DNA of 64,000 bases from NCBI GenBank assembly GCA_029248885.1, contig JAQWIL010000005.1:62001-126000 (forward strand), in the 5' to 3' direction. The notes under the pieces were generated by a model. That model saw only the letters and a list, made by a program, of their open reading frames with translations, searched no databases and was not told the origin of the DNA. Source of the stretch: Flavobacteriaceae bacterium. Lineage in GTDB: Bacteria > Bacteroidota > Bacteroidia > Flavobacteriales > Flavobacteriaceae. Positions 20,106 through 29,681 of the stretch are shown here, piece by piece (position 1 is the first letter of the stretch; each line of letters opens with the position of its first letter). Both the position numbers and the translations under genes were made by a program.

Positions 20106-20875
20106 CAGGACTGATTTAGGGTGTTGAGTCGAATGGCAGTCAGTACCTTTTTGGTGTAGAGTGGAAAATCTGCTTCCAAAAGCCATCCGAAGTAGCCCGG
20201 TTCTTTTTCCAGTACCTCAACCACGGTCTTTCCCTTGTGCTTTCCAAATCCAAATATGGGTTCGTTTTCTTTGTTGGTGCGGATATATCCGGCGAAATCC
20301 ACACTGTTATGACGTGTGGTAAACTGACTCAGCATGTCCACATTGTTTTCCAAATCCTCATAGCGTTCGATTTGAGCTTTGAGCACCTCAAAAGTGGCTT
20401 TGGTGTCTGCGCTTGCACTGTGTGCATTATCGAGGTCTTTGTCACAATAAAAGCGATAAGCAGCCGTCAATGTGCGTTGTTCCATTTTATGAAAAACAGT
20501 TTGCACATCTACCGTTTTGTGTTTTTTAAAATCGACATCGATGTCTGCACGCAACATCTCCTCTGCCAGTAACGGAATATCAAATCGATCGGAATTGTAA
20601 CCCGCCAAATCTGACCCTTTAAACCATGTGTAGATTTCCGCAGCGATTTCATTAAAAACTGGGGCATTCGCGACCTTTTCATCGGTGATACCGTGTACGG
20701 CTGTCGCTTCTGCTGGAATGGGCATACCTGGATTGACCAACCATGTATTTTCTTCTTCAGAGCCATCTGGAAATGCTTTTAAAATCGAAATTTCAACAAT
20801 CCGATCTTTCGCGATATTTATCCCTGTGGTCTCTAGGTCAAAAAAACATATTGGCCGTTTTAATTCTAACTGCAT
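20105..20875 (-). CDS. DEDDh-type 3'-5' exonuclease with C-terminal DUF3820-like module
   Basis: A DNA polymerase III epsilon-like exonuclease of 256 residues. Exo I is CFFDLETTGINIAKDRIVEI, Exo II lies around GYNSDRFDIPLLAEE, and Exo III is HSASADTKATFEVL, with His and Asp in DEDDh spacing. After residue 215, FGFGKHKGKTVVEVL followed by YFGWLLE matches the small module found at the end of exonuclease X-like proteins. It probably degrades single-stranded or mispaired DNA in repair. Its start is one base from the end of the E2 acyltransferase gene, and its stop overlaps the FAH start. Confidence 0.9.
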   Translation of the reverse strand: MQLELKRPICFFDLETTGINIAKDRIVEISILKAFPDGSEEENTWLVNPGMPIPAEATAVHGITDEKVANAPVFNEIAAEIYTWFKGSDLAGYNSDRFDIPLLAEEMLRADIDVDFKKHKTVDVQTVFHKMEQRTLTAAYRFYCDKDLDNAHSASADTKATFEVLKAQIERYEDLENNVDMLSQFTTRHNSVDFAGYIRTNKENEPIFGFGKHKGKTVVEVLEKEPGYFGWLLEADFPLYTKKVLTAIRLNTLNQS

Positions 20876-20876
20876 G

Positions 20877-22163
20877 TTATAGTTGTTGTGAGCTGTCCCA
20901 ATTCTCGATTCGTTGTTTTAACGCTTTGATAAACAAACCACCCATTGCGCCGTTGATGATACGGTGGTCATAGCTGTGGGAAAGGATCATTTTGCGGCGT
21001 ATCCCGACAAAATCGCCTTTTTCGGTTTCGACCACTGCGGGTACTTTTCGAATCGCTCCCAAGGCAAGGATTCCCAGTTGGGGTTGATTGATAATCGGAG
21101 TACCCATCAAGCTGTCAAACATTCCAACGTTGGTAACCGTGTAGGTGCCGTCCTGAACATCATCTGGTAAAAGCGTTCCTTCACGAGCGCGCTTGGCCAA
21201 GTCATTGACCCTTTTGGTAAAGCCCACCAAGCTCAACTGGTCTGCGTTTTTAACGACGGGGACAATCAGATTTCCATCTGACAATGCAGTCGCCATCCCA
21301 AGGTTGATATTGCGTTTATGAATAATTTGATTTCCTTCTAAGGAAGAGTTGAGCAAGGGAAAATCGCGTAACACTTGGGCTGTAAGCATCATAAAAATTG
21401 GGGTGAATGTGATTTTTTCTCCCTCTCGCTGAAAAAAAGATTGTTTGATTCCCTCTCGCCAATCCCACAATTCGGTGACATCGACTTCGATAAACGACTG
21501 TACGTGTGCCGAAGTTTGCAAACTTTTATGCATGTGATCCGCAATCAGTTGCTCCATGCGAGACAACGCTCTAGTTCCACCACTTTCTGGTTTGGGAGAT
21601 GTAGTGATTTGAGCTGATGCTGAGTTGGCGTTGGGTTGCGAACTACGAGACTGCAAATAGTGCAATATATCTTTTTTGGTCACGCGCTCATTTTTGCCAG
21701 TACCGGGGATTTGTTGTAGCTCTGCTTCCGTTAAGCCCTCCTCTTTGGCAATGCTCTTGACTAATGGTGAAAAATAAGTGTCTCCGCTTGTGGTTGGTAA
21801 TATCGGCTTTGGCGGTGCGAGTATTTCTTTTGCTTTGCTTTCCAAGAAGTCTGCTTTATCCTCGGTGGATTCAGGAATTTCAGATGGGCTTTCTTCGGGC
21901 TCTTGAGCTTCTGGAAGTTCTTCCTCTGTTTCAATGATGGCAAGGGGTTCTCCGACAAGAACCACCTGATTTTCTTCAACCAGCTTTTTGAGGAGTTTAC
22001 CAGAAATTTCGGAAGGTACTTCGGAATCAACTTTATCGGTAGCAATTTCGACAACGGCATCATCAGCCTCGATGATATCACCTTCGTTTTTAAGCCATTG
22101 GGTAACGGTTGCCTCATCGACACTTTCACCCATGGCAGGTAGTAACAATTTGTACTCAGCCAT
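20877..22163 (-). CDS. 2-oxo acid dehydrogenase E2 component (dihydrolipoamide acyltransferase)
   Basis: The E2 core enzyme of a 2-oxo acid dehydrogenase complex. There is one lipoyl domain with the modified lysine K44 in IATDKVDSEVP. A flexible linker rich in E and P (about 80-120) is followed by the peripheral subunit-binding domain (YFSPLVKSIAKEEGL onward, 130-170) and the catalytic acyltransferase domain ending SHSYDHRIINGAMGGLF (His-Asp active site). The single lipoyl domain and sequence style suggest the branched-chain or a generic type rather than pyruvate dehydrogenase E2, which often has more lipoyl domains. E1 and E3 are not adjacent, so the substrate is open. Confidence 0.9.
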   Translation of the reverse strand: MAEYKLLLPAMGESVDEATVTQWLKNEGDIIEADDAVVEIATDKVDSEVPSEISGKLLKKLVEENQVVLVGEPLAIIETEEELPEAQEPEESPSEIPESTEDKADFLESKAKEILAPPKPILPTTSGDTYFSPLVKSIAKEEGLTEAELQQIPGTGKNERVTKKDILHYLQSRSSQPNANSASAQITTSPKPESGGTRALSRMEQLIADHMHKSLQTSAHVQSFIEVDVTELWDWREGIKQSFFQREGEKITFTPIFMMLTAQVLRDFPLLNSSLEGNQIIHKRNINLGMATALSDGNLIVPVVKNADQLSLVGFTKRVNDLAKRAREGTLLPDDVQDGTYTVTNVGMFDSLMGTPIINQPQLGILALGAIRKVPAVVETEKGDFVGIRRKMILSHSYDHRIINGAMGGLFIKALKQRIENWDSSQQL

Positions 22164-22180
22164 GTCGCAAAATTACGAAT

Positions 22181-23383
22181 TTAAACGATGCTTACTTCCG
22201 ATTTATTTTTCGATTTTTTGATGATTGCACCAGAGCCTCTGGAAAGCACATCGCTACTTCCGATAATTCGTTTGTTGTCGGCAGAAATAAACTTGTAGAT
22301 GTATCGCGTTTGGTGAAGTTGCATAAAGCTGATCACCTCATTCCATTGTATGGACCGCATGTCAAAAACAATTCCAGTTAATCCATTGGTCTCAACTTGC
22401 AAAGCCTCAAGAAGACTCTGGCATTGCTTTATACTGGGAAATATATTGGATTGTACTGATTTGTAGAGTGCGGGATTGACAGATAAGAGAATCCAATCAT
22501 TGACAAGGACTGGATTGGTTACATCCCGCCTAGACGACATGATTCTTTTGAATTTGCTAAACACAAGAGACCCCAACATAAATACAGAGTTCAAAAGCCA
22601 GTTGTGAGAAAAGTTTTTGTTGTAATAGTAAGACATTGCATTGAAAAATCGTTTTTCATATGCTTTGTTTTTAGGTGTGCTTTCCCCTTTGAAGTGAATG
22701 ACTTTCGCTTCGGATAGATAAAAATTGGTCAACCCTAATTTTAAGCTGCGGTGAGAGATGTCGATGTCCTCTCCGTACATAAAGAAATTTTCATCAAAGC
22801 CAGCAAGCTGATCGTAAAGGCGTTTTCGCAGAAACATAAAAGCACCAACCAGCACATCGGTCTTTCCACTTTGGTTTTGCGGAAGACGTAGATTGTAGTA
22901 TTGCCCAAATAAACGGGGCGCCAGTTTGAAAAGTCCCAAAGACTTGGATACAGCCGCCCGAATCGTGGGCAGGCCCCGCTTGGATTCTCGTAAAAACTCT
23001 CCTGTTCCGTCGGTAAGTTGTGGGCCAGAAATTCCCAAATTGGGCTTTGATTCATGGAGCGTGATAAACTGCTCAAACGTATTTTCAGAGACGACAGTAT
23101 CGGGATTTAAAATACACAGGTATCGTCCTTTGGCCAATTTTGCAGCTTGGTTGTTTGCCTTTCCAAAGCCGAGATTGTCAACATTAGCGATGACTCGTGT
23201 CGCAGGGAATTGTTTTCGCACCATGTCCACACTTTTATCAGCAGATGCATTGTCGATTACAATGACTTCTGCCCGAATATTTTTTGTGGCAGCATAAACG
23301 CTTTCCAAACACAAGTGTAAAAAATGCTCCACATTGTAGCTGACAATGATAACAGAAAGGTCGATCGTTTTAGATTGTTCCAT
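22181..23383 (-). CDS. glycosyltransferase family 2 protein
   Basis: A GT-A fold glycosyltransferase of 400 residues, likely acting at the inner membrane on surface polysaccharide or glycan precursors. Visible: [22 protein letters not shown] at the start, [24 protein letters not shown], the metal-binding CILNPDTVV (DxD-like NPD), and [12 protein letters not shown]. The C-terminal part has a membrane-associated stretch ([14 protein letters not shown] near 270) and a tail of about 110 residues that I do not recognise. The ATG at 23383 lies 14 bases inside the end of recR; the TTG three bases earlier is less likely. Confidence 0.88.
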   Translation of the reverse strand: MEQSKTIDLSVIIVSYNVEHFLHLCLESVYAATKNIRAEVIVIDNASADKSVDMVRKQFPATRVIANVDNLGFGKANNQAAKLAKGRYLCILNPDTVVSENTFEQFITLHESKPNLGISGPQLTDGTGEFLRESKRGLPTIRAAVSKSLGLFKLAPRLFGQYYNLRLPQNQSGKTDVLVGAFMFLRKRLYDQLAGFDENFFMYGEDIDISHRSLKLGLTNFYLSEAKVIHFKGESTPKNKAYEKRFFNAMSYYYNKNFSHNWLLNSVFMLGSLVFSKFKRIMSSRRDVTNPVLVNDWILLSVNPALYKSVQSNIFPSIKQCQSLLEALQVETNGLTGIVFDMRSIQWNEVISFMQLHQTRYIYKFISADNKRIIGSSDVLSRGSGAIIKKSKNKSEVSIV

Positions 23384-23981
23384 CAAATGGGATTCTTTTG
23401 ACTATGCTTCTTCCAAGAGAGATTTCATCTGTATATTCGAGTTCGTCTCCAACTGAAACACCCCGAGCAAGTACGGACATCTGCACATCATATGCGCTGA
23501 GTTGCTTGTAAATAAAATAGTTCGTGGTGTCTCCCTCTACTGTTGTGCTTAACGCCAAAATGACCTCTTTTATTGCTCCTGATTTTACTTTTTCAACCAA
23601 ACTGCCAATTTGCAATTCCTGTGGGCCAATTCCATCCAGAGGAGAAATTTTTCCCCCCAAGACATGGTAAAGCCCTGTAAATTGAGCAGTGCTTTCAATG
23701 GCAATCACATCTCGAACATCTTCAACCACACAGACCAACTGCCGATCCCTTTTGGGGTTGGTACAGATGCTACAAGTGGGCTGGTCAGATACATTGTAGC
23801 AAGACTGACAGTATTGTATTTCAGTCCGTAGGAGTCTGATTGCTTCTGACAAATCCAAGCTCACCGACTCTGGTTGACGAAGCAAGTGCAAGACAAGTCG
23901 CATAGCTGTTCGCCGTCCGATTCCAGGCAGGTGTGCGATTTCCTCTACAGCTTGTTGCACAAATTTAGATGCGTATTCCAT
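23370..23981 (-). CDS. recR: recombination protein RecR
   Basis: RecR works with RecF and RecO to load RecA on gapped DNA. The 203-residue protein starts [29 protein letters not shown] (helix-hairpin-helix). The zinc finger C-x2-C-x9-C-x2-C (CQSCYN...CSIC) is intact, followed by the Toprim domain ([30 protein letters not shown]) and the Walker-B-like ending. The ATG at 23999 is further upstream, but MEYASKF fits the family better and keeps clear of the symporter promoter. It overlaps the downstream glycosyltransferase by 14 bases. Confidence 0.96.
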   Translation of the reverse strand: MEYASKFVQQAVEEIAHLPGIGRRTAMRLVLHLLRQPESVSLDLSEAIRLLRTEIQYCQSCYNVSDQPTCSICTNPKRDRQLVCVVEDVRDVIAIESTAQFTGLYHVLGGKISPLDGIGPQELQIGSLVEKVKSGAIKEVILALSTTVEGDTTNYFIYKQLSAYDVQMSVLARGVSVGDELEYTDEISLGRSIVKRIPFDGTI

Positions 23982-23998
23982 CGGGGCAAAGGTAATCA

Positions 23999-24030
23999 TT
24001 TGAAAGTATGAAGCAATCCAACTATCTTTG
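23999..24030 (+). promoter_or_regulatory. promoter of the sodium:solute symporter gene
   Basis: TTTG (23999-24002), 20-base spacer, TATCTTTG (24023-24030): a full Bacteroidetes promoter match. Only four bases separate it from the ATG at 24035, so the transcript should start at or very near the start codon. Confidence 0.6.
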
Positions 24031-24034
24031 ACAT

Positions 24035-25483
24035 ATGAGTAGCTACCTTCTTCTAATTATCCTCTTGGGCTATTTTGTGGTGTTGATGGGAATTGCGCGA
24101 CTGACAAGGGGGAAAGAAGACAACCAGACTTTTTTTATCGCCAACCGTTCTGCCCCTTGGTATGTGGTGGCTTTTGGCATGATTGGGGCCTCACTGTCGG
24201 GGGTTACCTTTATTTCCGTTCCTGGTTGGGTTGAGGTTACTGGATTTAGTTACTTCCAAATGGTCTTGGGCTATATTGTTGGCTATTTTGTGATCGGTGC
24301 TGTCCTTCTCCCGCTGTATTACAAATACAAACTCACATCCATCTACACCTACCTTTCAACTCGGTTTGGCGTACGAACCTACAAAACTGGAGCTTCCTTT
24401 TTTGTGTTATCGCGAATCGTAGGCGCAAGCTTTCGTCTCTATCTTGTTGCCAGTGTGTTGCAGTGGGTTATTTTTGATCAAATGGGCGTTCCGTTTTGGG
24501 TGACGGTCATCGCCACGATTTGCTTAATTTGGCTCTACACCCATAAATCGGGGATCAAAACCATTATCTGGACAGATGTATTGCAAACCCTATTTATGTT
24601 GGTCGCCCTTGGCTTGTCTGTATATTATATCCGAGCATCTCTGGAAATTGACAGTCTGTTTGGATGGCTCGGGCAACAAGACAATGCGCAAATCTTTTAC
24701 TTCGACGATTATAAAAGCCCTTATTTCTTTTGGAAACAGTTTGTTTCTGGGGCTTTAATTGCCATTGTGATGACAGGACTTGATCAGGATATGATGCAAA
24801 AAAACCTTGCTTGCCGAAGTCTTCGTGATGCACAAAAAAATATGTTTTGGTTTACGGTAGTGTTGACCATAGTCAATTTTGTGTTTCTATTGTTGGGTGC
24901 TTTGCTGACTGCCTATGCGATTGCCAATGGAATTGATGCCCAAGGCGACGAGCTCTTTCCAATCGTAGCTACCCAATCCCAACTCGGCCTTGGTCTTTCG
25001 GTCGTTTTCCTCTTGGGTCTTATTGCAGCTGCTTATAGCAGTGCAGATAGTGCGCTGACATCCCTGACAACAAGTATCAGCATCGATTTGCTAGACATCG
25101 AAAAACGACTTCAAACCGATCAGCAAGAATACGCCCGCAAGCGAGTTCATCTGATGGTTTCTGTGGTTCTGATCTTGGTCATACTTGCCTTTAATTATCT
25201 GATTACCGATAAAAGTGTGATTGCAAAATTATTTGAGTTTGCGGGCTATACCTATGGACCCTTATTGGGTTTGTATGCTTTAGGTGTATTGACCAGAGTT
25301 CAGCTTCGAGATCGTTGGGTACCATGGGTGGCGGTAAGCACGCCAATCATGGGCTACTGGATTAGTCAATGGACTTTACAGGTCTATGATTTTGACTTTG
25401 GCTTTTTTATCCTTGCGCTCAACGGAGCTTTATGTTTTTTCGGTTTACTGTTGATTCGTACCAAAGGAGCTAGACCCATTTGA
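24035..25483 (+). CDS. sodium:solute symporter (SSF family)
   Basis: A 482-residue inner-membrane transporter with about 13 predicted helices, the first starting at residue 3. SSF marks seen: [26 protein letters not shown] (helix 2, including the sodium-site serines), the conserved [15 protein letters not shown], and [18 protein letters not shown] (helix 8 region, sodium site). The substrate cannot be deduced from sequence. The gene is divergent from recR, and its 3' end overlaps the convergent fabH by 14 bases. A promoter ends only four bases before the ATG. Confidence 0.92.
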   Translation: MSSYLLLIILLGYFVVLMGIARLTRGKEDNQTFFIANRSAPWYVVAFGMIGASLSGVTFISVPGWVEVTGFSYFQMVLGYIVGYFVIGAVLLPLYYKYKLTSIYTYLSTRFGVRTYKTGASFFVLSRIVGASFRLYLVASVLQWVIFDQMGVPFWVTVIATICLIWLYTHKSGIKTIIWTDVLQTLFMLVALGLSVYYIRASLEIDSLFGWLGQQDNAQIFYFDDYKSPYFFWKQFVSGALIAIVMTGLDQDMMQKNLACRSLRDAQKNMFWFTVVLTIVNFVFLLLGALLTAYAIANGIDAQGDELFPIVATQSQLGLGLSVVFLLGLIAAAYSSADSALTSLTTSISIDLLDIEKRLQTDQQEYARKRVHLMVSVVLILVILAFNYLITDKSVIAKLFEFAGYTYGPLLGLYALGVLTRVQLRDRWVPWVAVSTPIMGYWISQWTLQVYDFDFGFFILALNGALCFFGLLLIRTKGARPI

Positions 25484-26489
25484 TCAGAGAACTCCCCCAA
25501 GTAAATCCACTTCCAAAAGCAGCGAGCATCACATGATCGCCAGTTTTGATTCGACCCTCTTCCCATGCTTCACAGAGTGCAATCGGAATGGATGCAGCAG
25601 TCGTGTTTCCGTAACGCATGATGTTGTTGTACACCTGATCATCTCGAAGGCCAAACTTTTTTTGGACAAACTGAGCAATACGCAAATTGGCTTGATGTGG
25701 AATCAACATATCGATATCACTGGGTTCTAAATTATTTTTGGCAAGCGCTTCAAGAATCACTTCTGAAAATCGAACAACCGCATTTTTAAAAACCAGTTGT
25801 CCATTCATATAAGGATGGTAATCCATGTCATCCGGATCGTAGTTTTCAAACACTTCATGTACCCATTTTTTGGTGTTCGGACCAATTAAAGAAAGTTCTT
25901 TGGCATGTTTTCCTTCTGAATGAAGGTGAGTGGACTGGATACCCTCGTCCAGATTATCATGTCGACTCACGACTGCAGCACCTGCTCCATCACCAAAAAT
26001 AACAGAGACTGTACGCCCTCGCGTGCTGAGATCGAGACCTCCAGAGTGATGTTCCGATCCGATGACAAGTATATTTTTATACATCCCTGTTCGGATATAT
26101 TGATCTGCAACAGACAATGCATAAATAAAGCCCGAACACTGATTTCGAACATCGAGTGCAGGACAGGTGCCAATTCCCATCAAGTCTTGAACCAAGACTC
26201 CTGACCCAGGAAAATAGTAGTCTGGACTTAGGGTCGCAAAGACAATCAAATCAATGTCATCCTTGTGAATTCCCGCACGTTCGATGGCCTGTTCGGAAGC
26301 TCTAACCCCCATGGTGGCAGTACCTTCAGGAGAATCCTTAGGAATAAAACGACGCTCTTCGATTCCTGTGCGTTCTACAATCCAATCATGACTTGTATCC
26401 ATGAACTCTGATAAATCATCATTGGTAACCCGATTATCTGGAACGTATTTGCCGAGTCCGATAATTTTTGAAGTGTATTGTTTAATCAT
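25470..26489 (-). CDS. fabH: 3-oxoacyl-ACP synthase III
   Basis: The condensing enzyme that starts fatty-acid chains from acyl-CoA and malonyl-ACP. At 339 residues it has typical length. The catalytic triad is complete: C118 (DVRNQCSGFIYAL), His in the PHQANLRI motif and Asn in GNTTAASIP. The glycine-rich C-terminal loop ([16 protein letters not shown]) closes the fold. It is not next to plsX or rpmF, so it may be a second FabH or a specialised homologue. It is expressed from its own promoter (26656-26687) with a leader of about 160 bases containing inverted repeats. It overlaps the convergent symporter gene by 14 bases. Confidence 0.93.
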   Translation of the reverse strand: MIKQYTSKIIGLGKYVPDNRVTNDDLSEFMDTSHDWIVERTGIEERRFIPKDSPEGTATMGVRASEQAIERAGIHKDDIDLIVFATLSPDYYFPGSGVLVQDLMGIGTCPALDVRNQCSGFIYALSVADQYIRTGMYKNILVIGSEHHSGGLDLSTRGRTVSVIFGDGAGAAVVSRHDNLDEGIQSTHLHSEGKHAKELSLIGPNTKKWVHEVFENYDPDDMDYHPYMNGQLVFKNAVVRFSEVILEALAKNNLEPSDIDMLIPHQANLRIAQFVQKKFGLRDDQVYNNIMRYGNTTAASIPIALCEAWEEGRIKTGDHVMLAAFGSGFTWGSSLIKWV

Positions 26490-26520
26490 TTGCTAAAAGT
26501 AAGGATTTGAATAGAAAAGT

Positions 26521-26653
26521 AAAAGGTGTACAAGTGCACACCTTTTCGTAATTAACCAAAAAAACAAACAAACCAAGAATATTTTGAAAAGGAGTCAAGC
26601 ATTTTTCATAGCAATAATTCCCTTTGTGAGAGTTGAATAACAACCTTTTCAAA
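26521..26653 (-). promoter_or_regulatory. structured 5' leader of fabH (candidate cis-regulatory RNA)
   Basis: In the predicted fabH transcript two inverted repeats occur before the gene. The first pairs TTTGAAAAGG (26653-26644) with CCTTTTCAAA (26592-26583), a perfect 10-bp pairing enclosing 51 bases. The second is a 9-bp stem AAAAGGTGT / ACACCTTTT (26546-26538 with 26529-26521, 8-base loop) that ends in U-rich sequence 31 bases before the fabH start, so it resembles an attenuator. A four-codon open frame (MKNA) lies in the first loop. No known riboswitch family is recognised. Confidence 0.4.
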
Positions 26654-26655
26654 TA

Positions 26656-26687
26656 CAAATATAGATAATGTTTAATCTTTTCACAAA
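26656..26687 (-). promoter_or_regulatory. fabH: promoter of fabH
   Basis: On the minus strand TTTG (26687-26684), 20 bases, TATATTTG (26663-26656). Both elements are exact matches, about 167 bases upstream of the fabH ATG. No equally good promoter was found for the divergent htpG gene. Confidence 0.6.
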
Positions 26688-26778
26688 TAATTTAAACAAA
26701 ATATATAAAAGTGTCATCTTGTCAGAAAGAAAACTATGGTATTTTTTTTGTAAAAGGTTTTGTAAAATCTAACGTAAT

Positions 26779-28656
26779 ATGAGTACAGGAAAAATCAATG
26801 TTGCTGTTGAAAACATCTTCCCGCTAATAAAGAAATTTTTATATAGTGACCATGAAATCTTTTTACGGGAATTGATTTCCAATGCGACAGACGCTACGCT
26901 AAAACTCAAACATCTCACACAAATCGAGGAAGCAAAAGTTGCATATAACAATCCACAAATTGAAGTTAAAGTGGACAAAAAGGCAAAAAAACTTCACATT
27001 ATTGATCAAGGCGTTGGAATGACTGCCGATGAAGTTAATAAGTATATCAACGAAGTTGCCTTTTCGGGGGCCGAAGAGTTTTTGGAACAATACAAAGACA
27101 GTGCAAAAGACAGTGGGATTATCGGTCATTTTGGCCTCGGGTTCTATTCTGCCTTTATGGTCGCCAAAAAAGTTGAAATCATTTCCAAGTCTTATAAGGA
27201 TGAGCCAGCAGCTCACTGGTCTTGTGATGGATCACCAGAGTTTACTTTGGAAAAACACGATAAAACTGATCGGGGAACAGAAATCATTTTGCACATCGAT
27301 AAGGATTCAAAAGAGTTTTTGGAAGAATCGAAAATTCGCACCTTGCTCACGAAATACAACAAGTTTATGCCCATTCCGATTAAATTGGGCACCAAAGAAA
27401 TCACCAAAACAGAGGGGGAAGGCGAAGATGCCAAGGAAATCAAAGAAGTCGTTGATGACATCATCAACAATCCTTCACCCGCATGGATTAAGAAGCCGAC
27501 AGATCTCGAAGATGAAGACTACAACAGTTTTTATCGAGAGCTTTATCCGATGCAATTTGAAGATCCCTTATTTCAAATTCATCTCAATGTTGACTATCCG
27601 TTTCATCTCACAGGGATTCTCTATTTTCCAAAAATTACGCAAGATCTCAATGTGCAAAAGGATCGGATTCAGCTGTATCAAAACCAAGTGTTTGTCACCG
27701 ATAACGTCGAAGGAATTGTTCCTGAGTTTCTCACCATGCTTCGCGGTGTTATCGATTCGCCCGATATCCCACTGAATGTGTCTAGAAGTTATCTACAAGC
27801 AGATGGTAATGTCAAAAAAATCAGCAACTACATCACTCGAAAGGTCGCGGATAAACTCAAGTCTCTCTTTAAAAAAGATCGTAAATCTTTCCAAGACAAA
27901 TGGAATGATATCAAAGTTGTGATAGAGTATGGAATGCTCTCAGAAGACAAGTTTTTTGAAAAGGCGAAAGATTTTGCACTCTACCCAACCACATCAGGTG
28001 AGTATTTGACTATTGAAGAGCTCAAAGAAAAAACCAAAGATGCACAAACAGACAAGGATGGAAAGCTCGTTCAACTCTATGCGTCCAATGTCGATGAACA
28101 ACATGCCTATATCGAAGCTGCTAAAGCGAAGGGATATACGGTATTACTCCTCGACTCTCCGATTGTCGGTCACCTTTTACAAAAGCTAGAAACAAGCGAA
28201 GAGAATATCAGCTTTGCAAGAGTAGATGCTGACCAAGTCGATAAACTCATTGTAAAAGAAGACACAACTCCATCTAAGTTGAGTGAAGAAAACCAAAACA
28301 AACTCAAATCACTCGTTGAAGACGTGGTGCCACAAACGACCTATACGGTCCAACTGGAATCGATGGATAGTCAAGCGATGCCATTTATGATCACCCAACC
28401 GGAGTTTATGCGCCGAATGAAAGAGATGCAACAAACAGGTGGGGGCGGTATGTTTGGAGGAAATATGCCTGAAATGTACAACCTGATTGTCAATGTTAAT
28501 CACCCCTTGGTGAGTCAGATTTTAGAAACCAAAACCAAGAAAAAGCAAGATCGATTGATCAAGCAATCTGTCGATCTCGCAAGACTGAGCCAAAATCTAT
28601 TGAAAGGGGAAGAACTCACCTCCTTTATCAATCGAAGCTTTGAGCTTATCAAATAA
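26779..28656 (+). CDS. htpG: molecular chaperone HtpG (Hsp90)
   Basis: Bacterial Hsp90, an ATP-driven dimeric chaperone of 625 residues. The GHKL ATPase domain has LISNATDATLKLK (N-box), DQGVGMTADEV (G1) and GHFGLGFYSAFMVAKK (G2). The middle domain has FPKITQDLNVQKDRIQLYQNQVFVTDN and the catalytic-loop arginine in LNVSRSYLQ. The C-terminal dimerisation domain ends near SFINRSFELIK. A short acidic linker (TEGEGEDAKEIKEVVDDIINN near 215) is typical of Bacteroidetes HtpG. It is followed by a strong terminator. The upstream region has a T8 tract close to the expected -7 position but no clear promoter match. Confidence 0.97.
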   Translation: MSTGKINVAVENIFPLIKKFLYSDHEIFLRELISNATDATLKLKHLTQIEEAKVAYNNPQIEVKVDKKAKKLHIIDQGVGMTADEVNKYINEVAFSGAEEFLEQYKDSAKDSGIIGHFGLGFYSAFMVAKKVEIISKSYKDEPAAHWSCDGSPEFTLEKHDKTDRGTEIILHIDKDSKEFLEESKIRTLLTKYNKFMPIPIKLGTKEITKTEGEGEDAKEIKEVVDDIINNPSPAWIKKPTDLEDEDYNSFYRELYPMQFEDPLFQIHLNVDYPFHLTGILYFPKITQDLNVQKDRIQLYQNQVFVTDNVEGIVPEFLTMLRGVIDSPDIPLNVSRSYLQADGNVKKISNYITRKVADKLKSLFKKDRKSFQDKWNDIKVVIEYGMLSEDKFFEKAKDFALYPTTSGEYLTIEELKEKTKDAQTDKDGKLVQLYASNVDEQHAYIEAAKAKGYTVLLLDSPIVGHLLQKLETSEENISFARVDADQVDKLIVKEDTTPSKLSEENQNKLKSLVEDVVPQTTYTVQLESMDSQAMPFMITQPEFMRRMKEMQQTGGGGMFGGNMPEMYNLIVNVNHPLVSQILETKTKKKQDRLIKQSVDLARLSQNLLKGEELTSFINRSFELIK

Positions 28657-28679
28657 GCGGATTCGGCTACCAATTCTGC

Positions 28680-28714
28680 CCCTTAACTTTTCTCAGAGTT
28701 AAGGGATTTTTTTT
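28680..28714 (+). terminator. intrinsic terminator of htpG
   Basis: A 9-bp stem CCCTTAACT / AGTTAAGGG with an 8-base loop is followed by A and eight T residues, 24 bases beyond the htpG stop. Confidence 0.9.
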
Positions 28715-28747
28715 AATTTAGGACATAATCATCCTAATTCTGTTCTT

Positions 28748-29053
28748 ATGTTTATTCTCACGAGTATTGTTTCTTTTTTAAAAGACAAATCTTACCGAAG
28801 TTTACTGCTTACCACTAACTTTTTTATTGGGCTCGGCACCGTTATTTACCATTTTGTCGAAGGTTGGTCATGGCTTGATTCCCTTTATTTATCAGTGATT
28901 ACCTTAACTACAATTGGCTATGGAGATTTTTCTCCGCAAACCGATTTGGGGAAAATTTTTACCTTGTTCTATATTGTGATTGGGGTTGCTTTAATCCTCG
29001 GCTTTTTTAATTCCCTCATGCTGCACTTTAAAAAACAACAAGACGCCCTATAG
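28748..29053 (+). CDS. two-helix potassium channel family protein
   Basis: A 101-residue inner-membrane protein with two membrane helices (about 18-36 and 67-90) flanking a pore loop that holds the K+ selectivity filter TTIGYGDFSP (TIGYGD at 55-60). This is the minimal KcsA-like pore, with no regulatory RCK or cyclic-nucleotide domain; a tetramer would be needed. The stop codon is directly followed by the ATG of the alkB-like gene with no spacer, so the two are co-translated. It is separated from htpG by a strong terminator and therefore needs its own promoter, which I could not place with confidence. Confidence 0.85.
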   Translation: MFILTSIVSFLKDKSYRSLLLTTNFFIGLGTVIYHFVEGWSWLDSLYLSVITLTTIGYGDFSPQTDLGKIFTLFYIVIGVALILGFFNSLMLHFKKQQDAL

Positions 29054-29653
29054 ATGGTCACCATAACTGGACATACAGCGTTACAACAACTGCCAGATGC
29101 AGAAATCAGCTATATCCCAGATTTTTTGCCCGCTGCTCTAGCCAATTCATATTTTGAAGACCTGTTTCACCACATCCCATGGCGACAAGACCCCATTACG
29201 GTATTTGGAAAAACCCACCCTCAACCACGACTCACGTCGCTACATGCCCATACCTTGGACTCGTATAGCTATTCGGGAATTGTGATGACACCCCAACCGA
29301 TGACGGAAACCTTGGAACGCATTGAAAGCAGAATTTATCAATTGTGTGATGCTTCCTTTACTACCGTCTTGCTCAACTTGTATCGCGATGGCAAAGACAG
29401 CAATGGGTGGCACGCAGACGATGAACCTGAACTTGGCAAAAACCCAATGATCGCTTCGGTGAGTTTGGGAGCACCTCGATTTTTTCATCTTCGACATAAC
29501 CATGCCCCCAAACAACGGTACAAGTTATTGCTCGAACATGGAAGTTTGTTGCTCATGGGGGGAGCGACACAACACTTTTGGAAGCATCAAGTTGCAAAAA
29601 CTGCAAAAAAAGTTGGCCCACGCATAAATTTGACCTTTAGAAAGGTTCGTTAA
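29054..29653 (+). CDS. AlkB-type 2-oxoglutarate/Fe(II)-dependent dioxygenase
   Basis: Resembles AlkB, which demethylates 1-methyladenine and 3-methylcytosine in DNA or RNA by oxidation. This 199-residue protein has the iron-binding H120-x-D122 in NGWHADDEPELG, the distal His in QHFWKH (H178), and the 2-oxoglutarate-binding arginines in RINLTFRKVR (R190, R196). The ISYIPDFL start and the nucleotide-lid segment PQPRLTSLH are typical of AlkB homologue 2/3-like bacterial proteins. It starts at the base after the channel gene's stop. A second alkylation-repair gene of another type (AlkD-like) lies at 1021. Confidence 0.92.
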   Translation: MVTITGHTALQQLPDAEISYIPDFLPAALANSYFEDLFHHIPWRQDPITVFGKTHPQPRLTSLHAHTLDSYSYSGIVMTPQPMTETLERIESRIYQLCDASFTTVLLNLYRDGKDSNGWHADDEPELGKNPMIASVSLGAPRFFHLRHNHAPKQRYKLLLEHGSLLLMGGATQHFWKHQVAKTAKKVGPRINLTFRKVR

Positions 29654-29681
29654 TCAAACTAATTCCTGCATATTTGTAGAG

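Noticed and set aside
26610-26625. MKNA miniframe in the fabH leader as a regulatory peptide
   Set aside because: Four codons without a biased amino acid give no attenuation logic; kept only as a remark.
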